Shown: positions 54,302-61,885 of the stretch, in pieces
How positions within the stretch are numbered: position 1 is the stretch's first letter
How the letters are laid out: each line of letters begins with the position of its first letter
DNA from: an uncultured Neomegalonema sp.
GTDB lineage: Bacteria > Pseudomonadota > Alphaproteobacteria > Rhodobacterales > Rhodobacteraceae
Direction of reading: 5' to 3'
DNA length: 61,885 nucleotides
Assembly: GCA_937922185.1 (NCBI GenBank)
Contig: CAKZUT010000024.1
Span: forward strand, 1-61,885
Translations under genes and position numbers: made by a program
The notes under the pieces: generated by a model
Seen by the model: only the letters and a program-made list of their open reading frames with translations
Database searches by the model: none
Told to the model about the DNA's origin: nothing

Positions 54302-56545
54302 ATGGCCACTCGCCCCATGCTTCGCAGTCTCATGACCGGCGCGGCAATCGCCTCCCTCTCGACGGTCGCTCTGGCAGAAGGCTGGAACGGCATGATCATC
54401 TTCGGGGGCCGCAATTACGACGAAGGACAATATGTCAGCGCCGAGACGGTCTTCGCCGAACCGGGCGACGAGATCGGCGACGGGCGCGAACGGGCGACGA
54501 ATAACCTGTCTACGGGAGGGCGCGCCCCTGTCGTGTCGCAACTGGCGGCGCGGGGTCTGGGCTTCGGCGATCTCAATCCCTCGCAGCCGGTAAGCTTCGG
54601 GGACAACCCGACGCCGCCCGACGGGTCGAACTATGCCTCGGCCTTCTACGGTAGCGGTGACGTTCTCAATGCGATCACCAACTTCGCCATCAGCTACGGC
54701 GTGGGCTATGAGGGAGATGACGGCGAGGAAATCAATGTCAACGGGCGGATACGTGACGGCTTTCTCGTCGATCCCGACCGTCAGGGCGATGCATGGGGCG
54801 CGCTGGTGGTGGTCGAGGGCGGAACGCTCGATCTGCGGAACACGGCGGAAATCTTCCGGGATATCAATGCCGATGTCAGACTGGACAGCAGCCGGATTTC
54901 CCTCAGTGGTGCCGAGCGGGATTTCATCGCGCGGAACGCGGCGGGCAATATCGTGCAGGGTGTCCGGGAACTGACGAATGCCGGGGCCGGACTGGTCGTG
55001 GTCGCCAATGCCTATGATGTGGGACGGACGCCTGAAGTCGGTGGCGATAATGAACTGCTGGCCGAAGCCTCCCGCCAGATAGCGACGCTGGAAAACGATG
55101 CTGCCGTCGCGGAAGCGCGTGCCCAGGTCGCCGAAACGAATGCCAAGGCCGCCCGCGATGCGGGATCGCCCGACGCGGATGCCTTGCAGGTCGCCGCCGA
55201 GAGGGCGCGCTACGAGGCCGATGAGGCGGCGCTGTCGCCGACCGAGATCGCCCTGCGGGACGGGATCAATGCCGCGATCGCCGATCCCGATCTGATCGCG
55301 TCGATCCGCACGGCGGCCACCGACGAGTACAATGCGCGCCTGCTGGAAGGCGTTCGCAATATCGACGGCAATATCGTGGTGCTCGACCAGCGCGCCCTGA
55401 TCGACGCCGTGATCGCCGATCCGGCCCGCTTCGGTCTGAGCGCCGAATTCGATCAGGCGAATGACTGCCATTCCGACGATGTGCTGTTCCCCTGCAATGC
55501 CGTGGGGGGCTTCAACGGTGATCTGCTGTTCGCGAACGGGGCGGAGTTTTCGGAAACCGGCCACAGACTTCTCGCCGATCAGCTTGTCGCTCTGGTCAGC
55601 ACGCCTGCGGCCTTCGGGGGGCTTCCCGCCACAGGCATCTCCTCCGGACGCGGCGTCTCGGATGCGGCGCGGGATCAACTGTCGCGGGAGCAAACCTGGG
55701 TGGCGGGTGTCGCGCCCTTCGTCTCCGGCGTCGCCTCGCGCGTGAAGCTCAGCCCCTCCACCGGATTTCCGCAGCAGGATTCGTCCTTCACCTCCGGTAT
55801 TGCGGGGCTGAAATACGTTCTGCCGAACGGCCTCGCCTTCGGGGCGGCGGGCGGCTATCAGCGGATCAATTCCCCCGGCGACAAAAGCGCCTTTGACTAT
55901 GACGGCAGCGCCCTGGTCGGCACCGCCTTCGCGGGCATCAATTCCGGCCCGATCTTCGGCAGGGCGACCGCGACCATCGGCAAGCTCGATTATGACAATC
56001 TGACCCGTATCACGCGGATCGGCGAAGCCCGCATCCGTAACTCGGGCAGCCCGGAGGGCAGCGTAAGCGGCGTTACGGCGGAGGCGGGCCTGCGGCTCGT
56101 GGAATATGATATCCTGCGGGCCGGTCCCATCGCCAACTTCTCGCACTGGCGCTCGAAGATCGACGGCTATTCCGAAAGCGGCTGGCAGGCGACGGCGGTG
56201 CGCGTCGATGATCTGGAAACGACTTCCACACGCGCGGGCCTTGGCATGTTCCTCGAAGCGGGCAATTTCGTCGATGGTCAGGGCGCGATGTTCCGGGCCA
56301 AGGCACTGTACGGGCACGAGTTCGGGGATGATACGCAAACGACCAGCGTGACGCCCCTTGGCCCGAATTCGGCGGGCAGCTTCTCGGCGCAGTCGCGCGG
56401 TGCCGATGATGCGCCGCTGGAATTCGGGGCGGAAGTGGTCTTCGGCTATGGCGGCGTGTTCACGACCTTCGGTTATGACGGCCTGTTCGGCGATTTCAGC
56501 GACCATCGCTTCCGGGTCGGGGCGAGCCTGCCGCTCGGCGGTTGA
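54302..56545 (+). CDS. Autotransporter with a GDSL-like passenger that has lost its catalytic residues
   Basis: A 747-residue outer-membrane protein. A signal peptide (LMTGAAIASLSTVALA) is followed by a passenger in GDSL-esterase order, but the block I FGDSLSD-type motif reads FGGRNYDEGQ, so the nucleophile Ser is Arg37; block V, DGxHP in active members, reads ANGAEFSETGHRLL with Asn412 and Glu415 in place of Asp and His. A coiled-coil-like insert (residues ~260-330) interrupts it. The C-terminal ~280 residues form a beta-barrel autotransporter domain (FASGIAGLKYVLPNG-like strands to FRVGASLPLGG). GGAGA precedes the ATG. Likely a non-enzymatic surface protein. Confidence 0.75.
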   Translation: MATRPMLRSLMTGAAIASLSTVALAEGWNGMIIFGGRNYDEGQYVSAETVFAEPGDEIGDGRERATNNLSTGGRAPVVSQLAARGLGFGDLNPSQPVSFGDNPTPPDGSNYASAFYGSGDVLNAITNFAISYGVGYEGDDGEEINVNGRIRDGFLVDPDRQGDAWGALVVVEGGTLDLRNTAEIFRDINADVRLDSSRISLSGAERDFIARNAAGNIVQGVRELTNAGAGLVVVANAYDVGRTPEVGGDNELLAEASRQIATLENDAAVAEARAQVAETNAKAARDAGSPDADALQVAAERARYEADEAALSPTEIALRDGINAAIADPDLIASIRTAATDEYNARLLEGVRNIDGNIVVLDQRALIDAVIADPARFGLSAEFDQANDCHSDDVLFPCNAVGGFNGDLLFANGAEFSETGHRLLADQLVALVSTPAAFGGLPATGISSGRGVSDAARDQLSREQTWVAGVAPFVSGVASRVKLSPSTGFPQQDSSFTSGIAGLKYVLPNGLAFGAAGGYQRINSPGDKSAFDYDGSALVGTAFAGINSGPIFGRATATIGKLDYDNLTRITRIGEARIRNSGSPEGSVSGVTAEAGLRLVEYDILRAGPIANFSHWRSKIDGYSESGWQATAVRVDDLETTSTRAGLGMFLEAGNFVDGQGAMFRAKALYGHEFGDDTQTTSVTPLGPNSAGSFSAQSRGADDAPLEFGAEVVFGYGGVFTTFGYDGLFGDFSDHRFRVGASLPLGG

Positions 56546-56610
56546 CGGGCCTTTCCTCCGGTCGCGTTTCCTGCCATTGAGCGGAGGAACACGGCGGCGG
56601 AGGGCGGGGC

Positions 56611-57441
56611 GTGACCATCGGCAAGCGCCTGCGGCGCACCAGAATGATGATGCAAACCGCGCTGGGCATTGGCCCGCGCGGTTTCTTCATGCCCTATCGC
56701 TATGCCGCCTCGGCCCGGCCCGCCGAAGGCTATCCCGAAATAGAGGCCCGCTTCGAGGCCGCGCGCCCCGCTTTCGGGGCCGTTCTGGATCATGCGGCGG
56801 GGATGCGCGCCCGTTTCGAGGGGTTCGGGGGACCGCCCCCCGCGCCGCGCTGGGATCAGGCGTGGTTTCCGACGCTTGATGCCGCCGCCGCCTGCGCCCT
56901 GCTGGATGAGGCCCCCGCGCGGCGGATCGTGGAGGTCGGTTCCGGCCATTCCACGCGGTTCCTCTCGACCATGGCGGCAGAGGGGGCCGTGACCTGCATC
57001 GATCCTCAGCCCCGCGCGGCGGTTTCCAACCTGCCGGTACAATGGGACAAAGCCCTGCTGTCGGAGGCGCATCTTCCGCTTTTCGATGCGCTGGAGGCGG
57101 GGGATGTGGCGTTTTTCGATTCCAGCCACCTGCTCTGGCCGGGGCTGGACGTGGACCTGATCCTCAACCGTATCCTGCCCCGGCTGAAACCGGGGGTGCG
57201 GGTGCATATCCACGATATTTTCCTGCCCGATCCCTATCCCGCCGACTGGGCATGGCGCGGCTATACCGAGCAGAACGGTCTGGGCGGCTGGCTGATGGGC
57301 GGGGCTTTCTCGCTGTTGTTCTCCAGCCGGTATGCCGTCACGCGGATGGGGGCCTTGTCCCACCCCGCCGTCATGGGCCTGCCCCGGCATCAGGACGCTC
57401 TCGACACGAGCCTCTGGATGGTGAAGAACGCGGTGCCATGA
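56611..57441 (+). CDS. Class I SAM-dependent methyltransferase
   Basis: A 276-residue protein with a GTG start. The SAM-binding motif is RIVEVGSGHSTRFLSTMAAE followed by AVTCIDPQPRAA, and HIHDIFLPDPYP lies downstream, as in Methyltransf_24-type enzymes. The N-terminus is basic (GKRLRRTRMMM). Substrate unknown. The stop overlaps the trmJ start by four bases. Confidence 0.8.
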   Translation: MTIGKRLRRTRMMMQTALGIGPRGFFMPYRYAASARPAEGYPEIEARFEAARPAFGAVLDHAAGMRARFEGFGGPPPAPRWDQAWFPTLDAAAACALLDEAPARRIVEVGSGHSTRFLSTMAAEGAVTCIDPQPRAAVSNLPVQWDKALLSEAHLPLFDALEAGDVAFFDSSHLLWPGLDVDLILNRILPRLKPGVRVHIHDIFLPDPYPADWAWRGYTEQNGLGGWLMGGAFSLLFSSRYAVTRMGALSHPAVMGLPRHQDALDTSLWMVKNAVP

Positions 57442-58187
57442 GCGAGATATCCAATCCCCGCATCGTCCTCGTGGAACCGCAGATGGGCGAGAATATCGGC
57501 GCGGCGGCGCGCGGTATGTGGAATTTCGGGCTGGAGGACATGGCCGTCGTCGCCCCCAGGGACGGCTGGCCCAGTGATCCCGCCATCGCCATGGCCGCCG
57601 GGGCGACGCATGTGCTGGAGAATGCGCGCCTGTGCGACACCACCCGCGAGGCCGTGGCCGACTGCACCCATGTCTATGCCACCACCGCCCGCCCGCGCGG
57701 CATGACAAAGCGTGTTGTGACCCCCCGTCAGGCCGCGATGGAGATGCGCGAGCGCGCCGCGCAGGGCGAACGGGTGGCCATCCTGTTCGGGCGGGAGCGG
57801 TCGGGGCTGGGCACTGAGGATATCATCCTGTCGAACACGATCATCACCGCGCCCGTGAACCCGGCCTTCGCCTCGCTCAATCTGGCCCAGTGCGTGCTGC
57901 TGGTCGGTTATGAATGGTTGCTGGCCGCTGACGAGACCCCCGCCGTCGCCTACGATCCCGGCAAAGGCGGCATGGCCGACCGCGAACAGATCGAGGGCTT
58001 GCTGGATTTCGTGGAGGGCGAGCTGGATGAAACCGGGTTCTTCTTTCCCGAAGCCAAGGCTCCGACGATGAAAGCGGCGCTTCGCAACCTCTATCACCGT
58101 GCCCCGCTGACGGCGGCGGATGTGGGGATATTATGGGGCGTCATGCGCGCGCTGGTCGGTAAACGCCGGAGTGCGCGGGACAGGTGA
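57438..58187 (+). CDS. trmJ: TrmJ-like tRNA/rRNA methyltransferase (SpoU family)
   Basis: A 249-residue SPOUT enzyme beginning IVLVEPQMGENIGAAARGMW, NFGLEDMAVVAPRDGWPS, with the knot motifs VAILFGRERSGLGTEDI and VNPAFASLNLAQCVLLVGYE. TrmJ methylates the 2'-O of position 32 in tRNAs. It overlaps the preceding methyltransferase gene and is convergent with the YeeE/YedE pair, two bases apart. Confidence 0.92.
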   Translation: MSEISNPRIVLVEPQMGENIGAAARGMWNFGLEDMAVVAPRDGWPSDPAIAMAAGATHVLENARLCDTTREAVADCTHVYATTARPRGMTKRVVTPRQAAMEMRERAAQGERVAILFGRERSGLGTEDIILSNTIITAPVNPAFASLNLAQCVLLVGYEWLLAADETPAVAYDPGKGGMADREQIEGLLDFVEGELDETGFFFPEAKAPTMKAALRNLYHRAPLTAADVGILWGVMRALVGKRRSARDR

Positions 58188-58189
58188 GG

Positions 58190-58606
58190 CTACGTCGCCT
58201 TCCTCGCGATCCCGCGCCCCGCGACAATCCCCAGAAGCATGGCCGGAACGAAGATCAGCGTTCCGGTCGCCGCCATGGGCAGGGCGGTCCAGGCCGGACC
58301 GGGGCAGAAGCCGCCGATGCCCCAGCCGATGCCGAACAGGGCCGCACCGGTGAGCAGCGGCCTGTCGATATCGCGGCGGGTCGGCAGCGCGAAGCCGTCG
58401 GACAGTATCGGGGCCGGACGCCGCCATATGATGCGATAGCCGAGATAGGTCGTGATGGTGGCCCCGCCCATGACAAAGGCCAGACTCGCATCCCATGATC
58501 CGGCGATATCGAGGAAATTGAGCACCTTTGCCGGGTTCGCCATGCCCGACAGGATCAGCCCGAGGCCGAAGATCAGACCCGCGAGAAAGCCGCCGACCGC
58601 GCGCAT
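58190..58606 (-). CDS. YeeE/YedE (DUF6691) transporter half, second subunit
   Basis: A 138-residue membrane protein with about four helices: AGLIFGLGLILSGMANPAKV and FGIGWGIGGFCPGPAWTALP, the latter carrying the conserved Cys motif of sulfur-compound transporters. It forms a pair with the next gene; starts and stops overlap by one base. Together they correspond to the two halves of a full-length YeeE. Confidence 0.9.
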   Translation of the reverse strand: MRAVGGFLAGLIFGLGLILSGMANPAKVLNFLDIAGSWDASLAFVMGGATITTYLGYRIIWRRPAPILSDGFALPTRRDIDRPLLTGAALFGIGWGIGGFCPGPAWTALPMAATGTLIFVPAMLLGIVAGRGIARKAT

Positions 58607-59034
58607 CACAGGACGTGCCGCAACACGAAGACGGTCGCCGCCGCAAAGATCATGAAGGTCAGGACGGCCACCAGAGAGCGCATCGACAGCCGGGCAAGAC
58701 CGCAGACGCCGTGCCCGGACGTGCATCCCGACCCGAACGCCGTTCCGGCCCCGACCAGCAATCCGGCGATCCCCATGCCGACGGGGCTGGCGCTGACTGT
58801 CTGAACCGGAAATCCCCCCGTCGCGGCCAGCCACAGCAGCGGGGCCGCCAGCAACCCGCCGATGAAGGCGATGCGCCATGTCCGGTCATCCTGCGTGACG
58901 GCCCCCGCCGTGATTCCCACGATTCCGGCCACCCTGCCGAACAGTGCCATCACCATGACGGCGGACAGGCCGATCAGGATGCCCCCCGCAAGCGAGGCCA
59001 GAGGCGTGAAATCGGTAGGTATGGACGGAAGCAT
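58606..59034 (-). CDS. YeeE/YedE transporter half, first subunit
   Basis: A 142-residue membrane protein with GAGTAFGSGCTSGHGVCGLA, the Cys-containing motif of the YeeE family, and several hydrophobic helices (LAGGILIGLSAVMVMALFG). Members import thiosulfate or related sulfur compounds. It is the upstream partner of the DUF6691 half. Confidence 0.9.
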   Translation of the reverse strand: MLPSIPTDFTPLASLAGGILIGLSAVMVMALFGRVAGIVGITAGAVTQDDRTWRIAFIGGLLAAPLLWLAATGGFPVQTVSASPVGMGIAGLLVGAGTAFGSGCTSGHGVCGLARLSMRSLVAVLTFMIFAAATVFVLRHVL

Positions 59035-59058
59035 GAGCGGATTTCCTGTCGGGAGCGG

Positions 59059-60351
59059 TCAGGCCAGTGCCCCGTCTGCCCCGATGATCGTCTTGCCGCC
59101 CATATAGCGGTGCAGCACATCGGGGATCGCAATCGAGCCGTCGGCGCGCTGGCCGTTCTCCATCACCGCGATCAGGCAGCGACCCACGGCCAGACCGGAG
59201 CCGTTGAGCGTATGCACGAATTCGGGCTTGCCGCCGCCTGCTGGCCTGAAGCGGGCATTCATGCGGCGGGCCTGAAAATCACCGCAGACCGAGCAGGAGG
59301 ATATCTCGCGATAGGCGTCCTGTCCGGGCAGCCAGACCTCCAGATCATAGGTCTTGCGCGCGCCGAAGCCCATGTCGCCGGTGCAAAGCGTCATGGTGCG
59401 ATAGGGCAGGCCCAGTGCTTCGAGGATGCCCTCGGCACAGCGGCGCATCCGTTCCAGTTCCTCGCCGCTGGTATCGGGATGCGAGATCGTGACCATCTCG
59501 ACTTTCTCGAACTGATGCTGGCGCAGCATACCGCGCGTATCCTTGCCCGCACTGCCCGCTTCCGAGCGGAAGCACTGGCTGTGGGCAGTATAGCGGCGGG
59601 GCAGGGTGTCCGCGTCCAGCGTCTCGCCCGCGACCATATTGGTCAGGGTGACTTCGGCAGTGGGGATCAGCCACCAGCCGTTGGTCGTGCGATAGCTGTC
59701 CTCGGCGAATTTGGGCAGTTGTCCGGTGCCGATCATCGCGTCGTCACGCACCAGAACGGGCGTCCAGTGCTCGATCAGTCCGTTTTCGTCGATATGCCTG
59801 TCGAGCATGAACTGAGCCAGCGCCCGGTGGAGCCGTGCGAGGGCGCCCGAAAGCAGCATGAAGCGCGTGCCCGAAAGTCTGGCGGCGGTCTCGAAATCCA
59901 TCGCCCCCATCGCCTCGCCGAGTTCCCAGTGCTCTTTCGGTGCGAAATCGAGTGCGGGCGGCTCGCCCCAGCGGCCCGCCTCCACATTGTCGTTCTCGTC
60001 CTGACCGTCGGGCACATCACCGAGCGGCAGATTGGGCAGGACCATCAGCGCCTCGCGCAGGGCGGCATCGGCCTCGGAAGCCTCCGCTTCCAGTCGGGCG
60101 ATCTCGTCTTTTTTCTCACCGACAAGGGCGCGCAGGCGCTCGAATTCCGCGTCGTCGCCGGATGCTTTGGCCTTGCCGACCTCCTTCGAGGCGGCATTGC
60201 GATCCGCCAGAGCCTTCTCTGCCGTCGTGATGAGCGTGCGCCGGGCCTCGTCGCGTTTCAGCAGGGATGCGGAGACAGGCTCGATCCCCCGCCGCGCCAT
60301 GGCGGCATCGAAAGCATCGGGATTGTCGCGGATGGTTTTGATATCATGCAT
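59059..60351 (-). CDS. serS: Seryl-tRNA synthetase
   Basis: A 430-residue class II synthetase of the standard bacterial type: N-terminal coiled-coil arm (~residues 25-100), motif 2 in [20 protein letters not shown] and motif 3 in [20 protein letters not shown]. It charges tRNA-Ser and tRNA-Sec. The ATG at 60351 begins [18 protein letters not shown]. It differs from the synthetase-like ligase at 3985, which has no coiled-coil arm. Confidence 0.97.
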   Translation of the reverse strand: MHDIKTIRDNPDAFDAAMARRGIEPVSASLLKRDEARRTLITTAEKALADRNAASKEVGKAKASGDDAEFERLRALVGEKKDEIARLEAEASEADAALREALMVLPNLPLGDVPDGQDENDNVEAGRWGEPPALDFAPKEHWELGEAMGAMDFETAARLSGTRFMLLSGALARLHRALAQFMLDRHIDENGLIEHWTPVLVRDDAMIGTGQLPKFAEDSYRTTNGWWLIPTAEVTLTNMVAGETLDADTLPRRYTAHSQCFRSEAGSAGKDTRGMLRQHQFEKVEMVTISHPDTSGEELERMRRCAEGILEALGLPYRTMTLCTGDMGFGARKTYDLEVWLPGQDAYREISSCSVCGDFQARRMNARFRPAGGGKPEFVHTLNGSGLAVGRCLIAVMENGQRADGSIAIPDVLHRYMGGKTIIGADGALA

Positions 60352-60623
60352 GATCGGCGTTCCTGCTCGAAAGCGTATGCCGGGTCTATAATCGTGCCGC
60401 GTCCCGCTGTCACGCCTCCGGCGCAGGTTGAACCGGAACGGGCGGCATGTCGGCCACATCGAGGGTGATGCAGGGGGCGAGGGTCAGGCGATCCCGGCGG
60501 TCATCGTCGGTTGCCGGTTTCGGGTCGCGATGCCCGTGGGAGGTATCGTAGCATGTCCCCCGTCACGCTTCCAAATGGATCGAAGCCGGTCCATCGTCCG
60601 GCCCTGAACGGAGAAAGGAATCG

Positions 60624-61640
60624 ATGATCGACACCATGCTCCCCCCCGCGCCCGTGAAGCGCGTCTTCGTCCTCGGCGGTACGGGCACGATAGGCCGTGC
60701 CGCCGTCCGCGCGCTGGTGGCGCGGGGGCATGAGGTGGTGTGCTTCCTGCGCCCGGCGGCGGAGGAGGGCGGGGCGTTGTCCGAAGCGCCGGGCGCGCGG
60801 TTGCCGGACGGGGCCGATTTGCGCTTCGGGGATGTGACCGATCCGGCCTCGCTGGTGGCGGAGGGATTGCGGGGGGCGCGGTTCGATGCGCTTGTCTCCT
60901 GTCTGGCCTCGCGGACCGGCACCCCCCGTGATGCCTGGGCCATTGATCACCGCGCCCATGTCGGGGCGCTTGCCGCCGCGAGGGAGGCGGGCGTGTCGCA
61001 TGTCGTTCAGCTTTCGGCGATCTGTGTGCAGAAGCCGCTGCTGGGCTTTCAGCAGGCGAAGCTGGCATTCGAGGCGGAGTTGATCGCCTCGGGCCTGACC
61101 TATTCCATCGTCCGGCCCACGGCGTTCTTCAAGTCGCTGTCCGGCCAGATCGAGCGGCTGCGGCAGGGCAAGCCCTTCGTGATGTTCGGGGACGGGACTC
61201 TCACCGCCTGCAAGCCCGTCAGTGACGATGATCTGGGGACGTATCTGGCGGAATGCCTCGATGATCCGGCGCGCCGGAACCGCATTCTGCCCGTCGGCGG
61301 GCCGGGGCCGGCCATTACGCCGCGTGAACAGGGCGAGCATCTCTTTGCCCTGCTGGGGCGCGAGCCTCGTTTTCGCCGGGTGCCGGTGGCGATGCTGGAC
61401 GGGATCATCGGGGTTCTGGCGGCGCTGGGCCGGATCAGCCCCGCCATGGCCGATAAGGCCGATCTCGCCCGCATCGGGCGCTATTACGCGACAGAGTCGA
61501 TGCTGGTTCTCGACCCGGAAACCGGCCATTACGACGCCGATGCGACCCCCTCGACGGGGACAGAAACCCTGTTCGACTATTACGCTAGGGTCATCGACGG
61601 CGAGGCGGTGGCGGAGCGGGGCGACCACGCGGTGTTTTGA
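60624..61640 (+). CDS. bciA: Divinyl (bacterio)chlorophyllide 8-vinyl reductase
   Basis: A 338-residue NADPH-dependent SDR of the BciA/DVR family. N-terminal nucleotide motif VFVLGGTGTIGRAAVRALVA; diagnostic block QLSAICVQKPLLGFQQAKLA and FVMFGDGTLTACKPVSDDDL. It reduces the 8-vinyl group of divinyl chlorophyllide intermediates in bacteriochlorophyll synthesis. No other photosynthesis gene is in the window. Confidence 0.9.
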   Translation: MIDTMLPPAPVKRVFVLGGTGTIGRAAVRALVARGHEVVCFLRPAAEEGGALSEAPGARLPDGADLRFGDVTDPASLVAEGLRGARFDALVSCLASRTGTPRDAWAIDHRAHVGALAAAREAGVSHVVQLSAICVQKPLLGFQQAKLAFEAELIASGLTYSIVRPTAFFKSLSGQIERLRQGKPFVMFGDGTLTACKPVSDDDLGTYLAECLDDPARRNRILPVGGPGPAITPREQGEHLFALLGREPRFRRVPVAMLDGIIGVLAALGRISPAMADKADLARIGRYYATESMLVLDPETGHYDADATPSTGTETLFDYYARVIDGEAVAERGDHAVF

Positions 61641-61688
61641 ACCCACACGTTCCCGAATGACTTCCTTCAGGAAAAATGTTAGGTTCCG

Positions 61689-61885
61689 ATGATGACAGAG
61701 ATCGCATCAGTTCCCCTCTCCGAGGATGAGCGACGCTTCGCTGAAACGCTGGTCAAAGAAGGGGAATACGAGTCCCTGAGCCAGGTCGTCACGGCGGGGA
61801 TAGAGCGCCTGCGTGCCGAGCACGCCGAGCGTGGATCGGCTATCGACGGTCTGGCTGATGAGCTGCGTCGCCGCGCGGCGACGCC
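61689..61885 (+). CDS. ParD/CopG-like antitoxin, cut by the window end
   Basis: The frame opens with ATGATG at 61689 (AGG five bases upstream) and runs off the window, giving 65 residues. The first half, ASVPLSEDERRFAETLVKEG and EYESLSQVVTAGIERLRAEH, matches ParD/RHH antitoxins, which bind operator DNA and neutralise a ParE toxin. A toxin gene is expected just beyond the window but cannot be seen. Confidence 0.8.
   Translation, partial: MMTEIASVPLSEDERRFAETLVKEGEYESLSQVVTAGIERLRAEHAERGSAIDGLADELRRRAAT

Noticed and set aside
1-61885. tRNA, rRNA, CRISPR, insertion sequence or prophage features
   Set aside because: No T-arm/anticodon patterns, no regularly spaced repeats, no transposase, integrase or phage structural genes were seen; gene content is chromosomal housekeeping.

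Overview
This window looks like a chromosomal segment of a GC-rich alphaproteobacterium, most likely of the order Rhodobacterales (Roseobacter-type). The evidence is gene content: the cell-cycle regulator CtrA next to its inhibitor SciP, a DUF1491 protein, an alphaproteobacterial-style serC-serA-serB serine cluster, both a monomeric and a homodimeric NADP isocitrate dehydrogenase, and bciA (8-vinyl reductase of bacteriochlorophyll synthesis). The bciA gene suggests an aerobic anoxygenic phototroph or a recent relative of one. Genes are densely packed, often overlapping by 1-8 bases. I saw no insertion sequence, prophage, CRISPR array, rRNA or tRNA gene.

Layout. 1-5.5 kb: end of a sensor kinase, then a four-gene cluster of an SGNH-like membrane-anchored protein, an MBOAT acyltransferase, an aminoacyl-tRNA-synthetase-like amino acid:carrier-protein ligase and a carrier protein. 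Together these have the parts of a D-alanylation (Dlt)-like system in which DltA is replaced by a class II synthetase homologue; this is the most novel item here. 5.6-9.1 kb: methanethiol oxidase (SBP56 family), a 2Fe-2S ferredoxin, an ABM-fold protein and an EamA exporter. 9.2-14 kb: parC, LysE and DUF1491 proteins, a small secreted protein whose ribosome site lies inside a strong hairpin, and a SOUL protein. 14-18 kb: serB, serA, serC. 18-24.3 kb: PH-domain protein, FKBP, xanthine phosphoribosyltransferase, topA and mnmA.

24.4-26.8 kb: cell-cycle locus with sciP, a translationally coupled protein that looks like an SRP/FlhF-type GTPase without its P-loop, and ctrA. 26.8-35 kb: murJ, glnD, an LpoA-like lipoprotein and rsmI. 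35-43 kb: dimeric icd, a DUF2520 oxidoreductase, sulfite-oxidase-like protein, DUF1330, alaS and recA, the last with a dyad-symmetric GTTC/GAAC element upstream. 43-48.5 kb: DUF3108, pterin carbinolamine dehydratase, lipB, a PAS-like protein, two hypotheticals and an FAD amine oxidase. 48.5-51.8 kb: a transsulfuration enzyme coupled to gshB, a BON lipoprotein and yraN. 51.9-61.9 kb: monomeric idh, an autotransporter whose GDSL esterase residues are lost, an SAM methyltransferase coupled to trmJ, a YeeE/YedE pair, serS, bciA, and the start of a ParD-like antitoxin cut by the window end.

Functional themes are envelope modification and assembly (Dlt-like cluster, MurJ, LpoA-like, BON lipoprotein, autotransporter), cell-cycle control, sulfur metabolism (methanethiol oxidase, sulfite-oxidase-like, YeeE/YedE, transsulfuration/glutathione) and housekeeping translation and DNA topology. 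All functional statements rest on reading motifs by eye; no database search was run.
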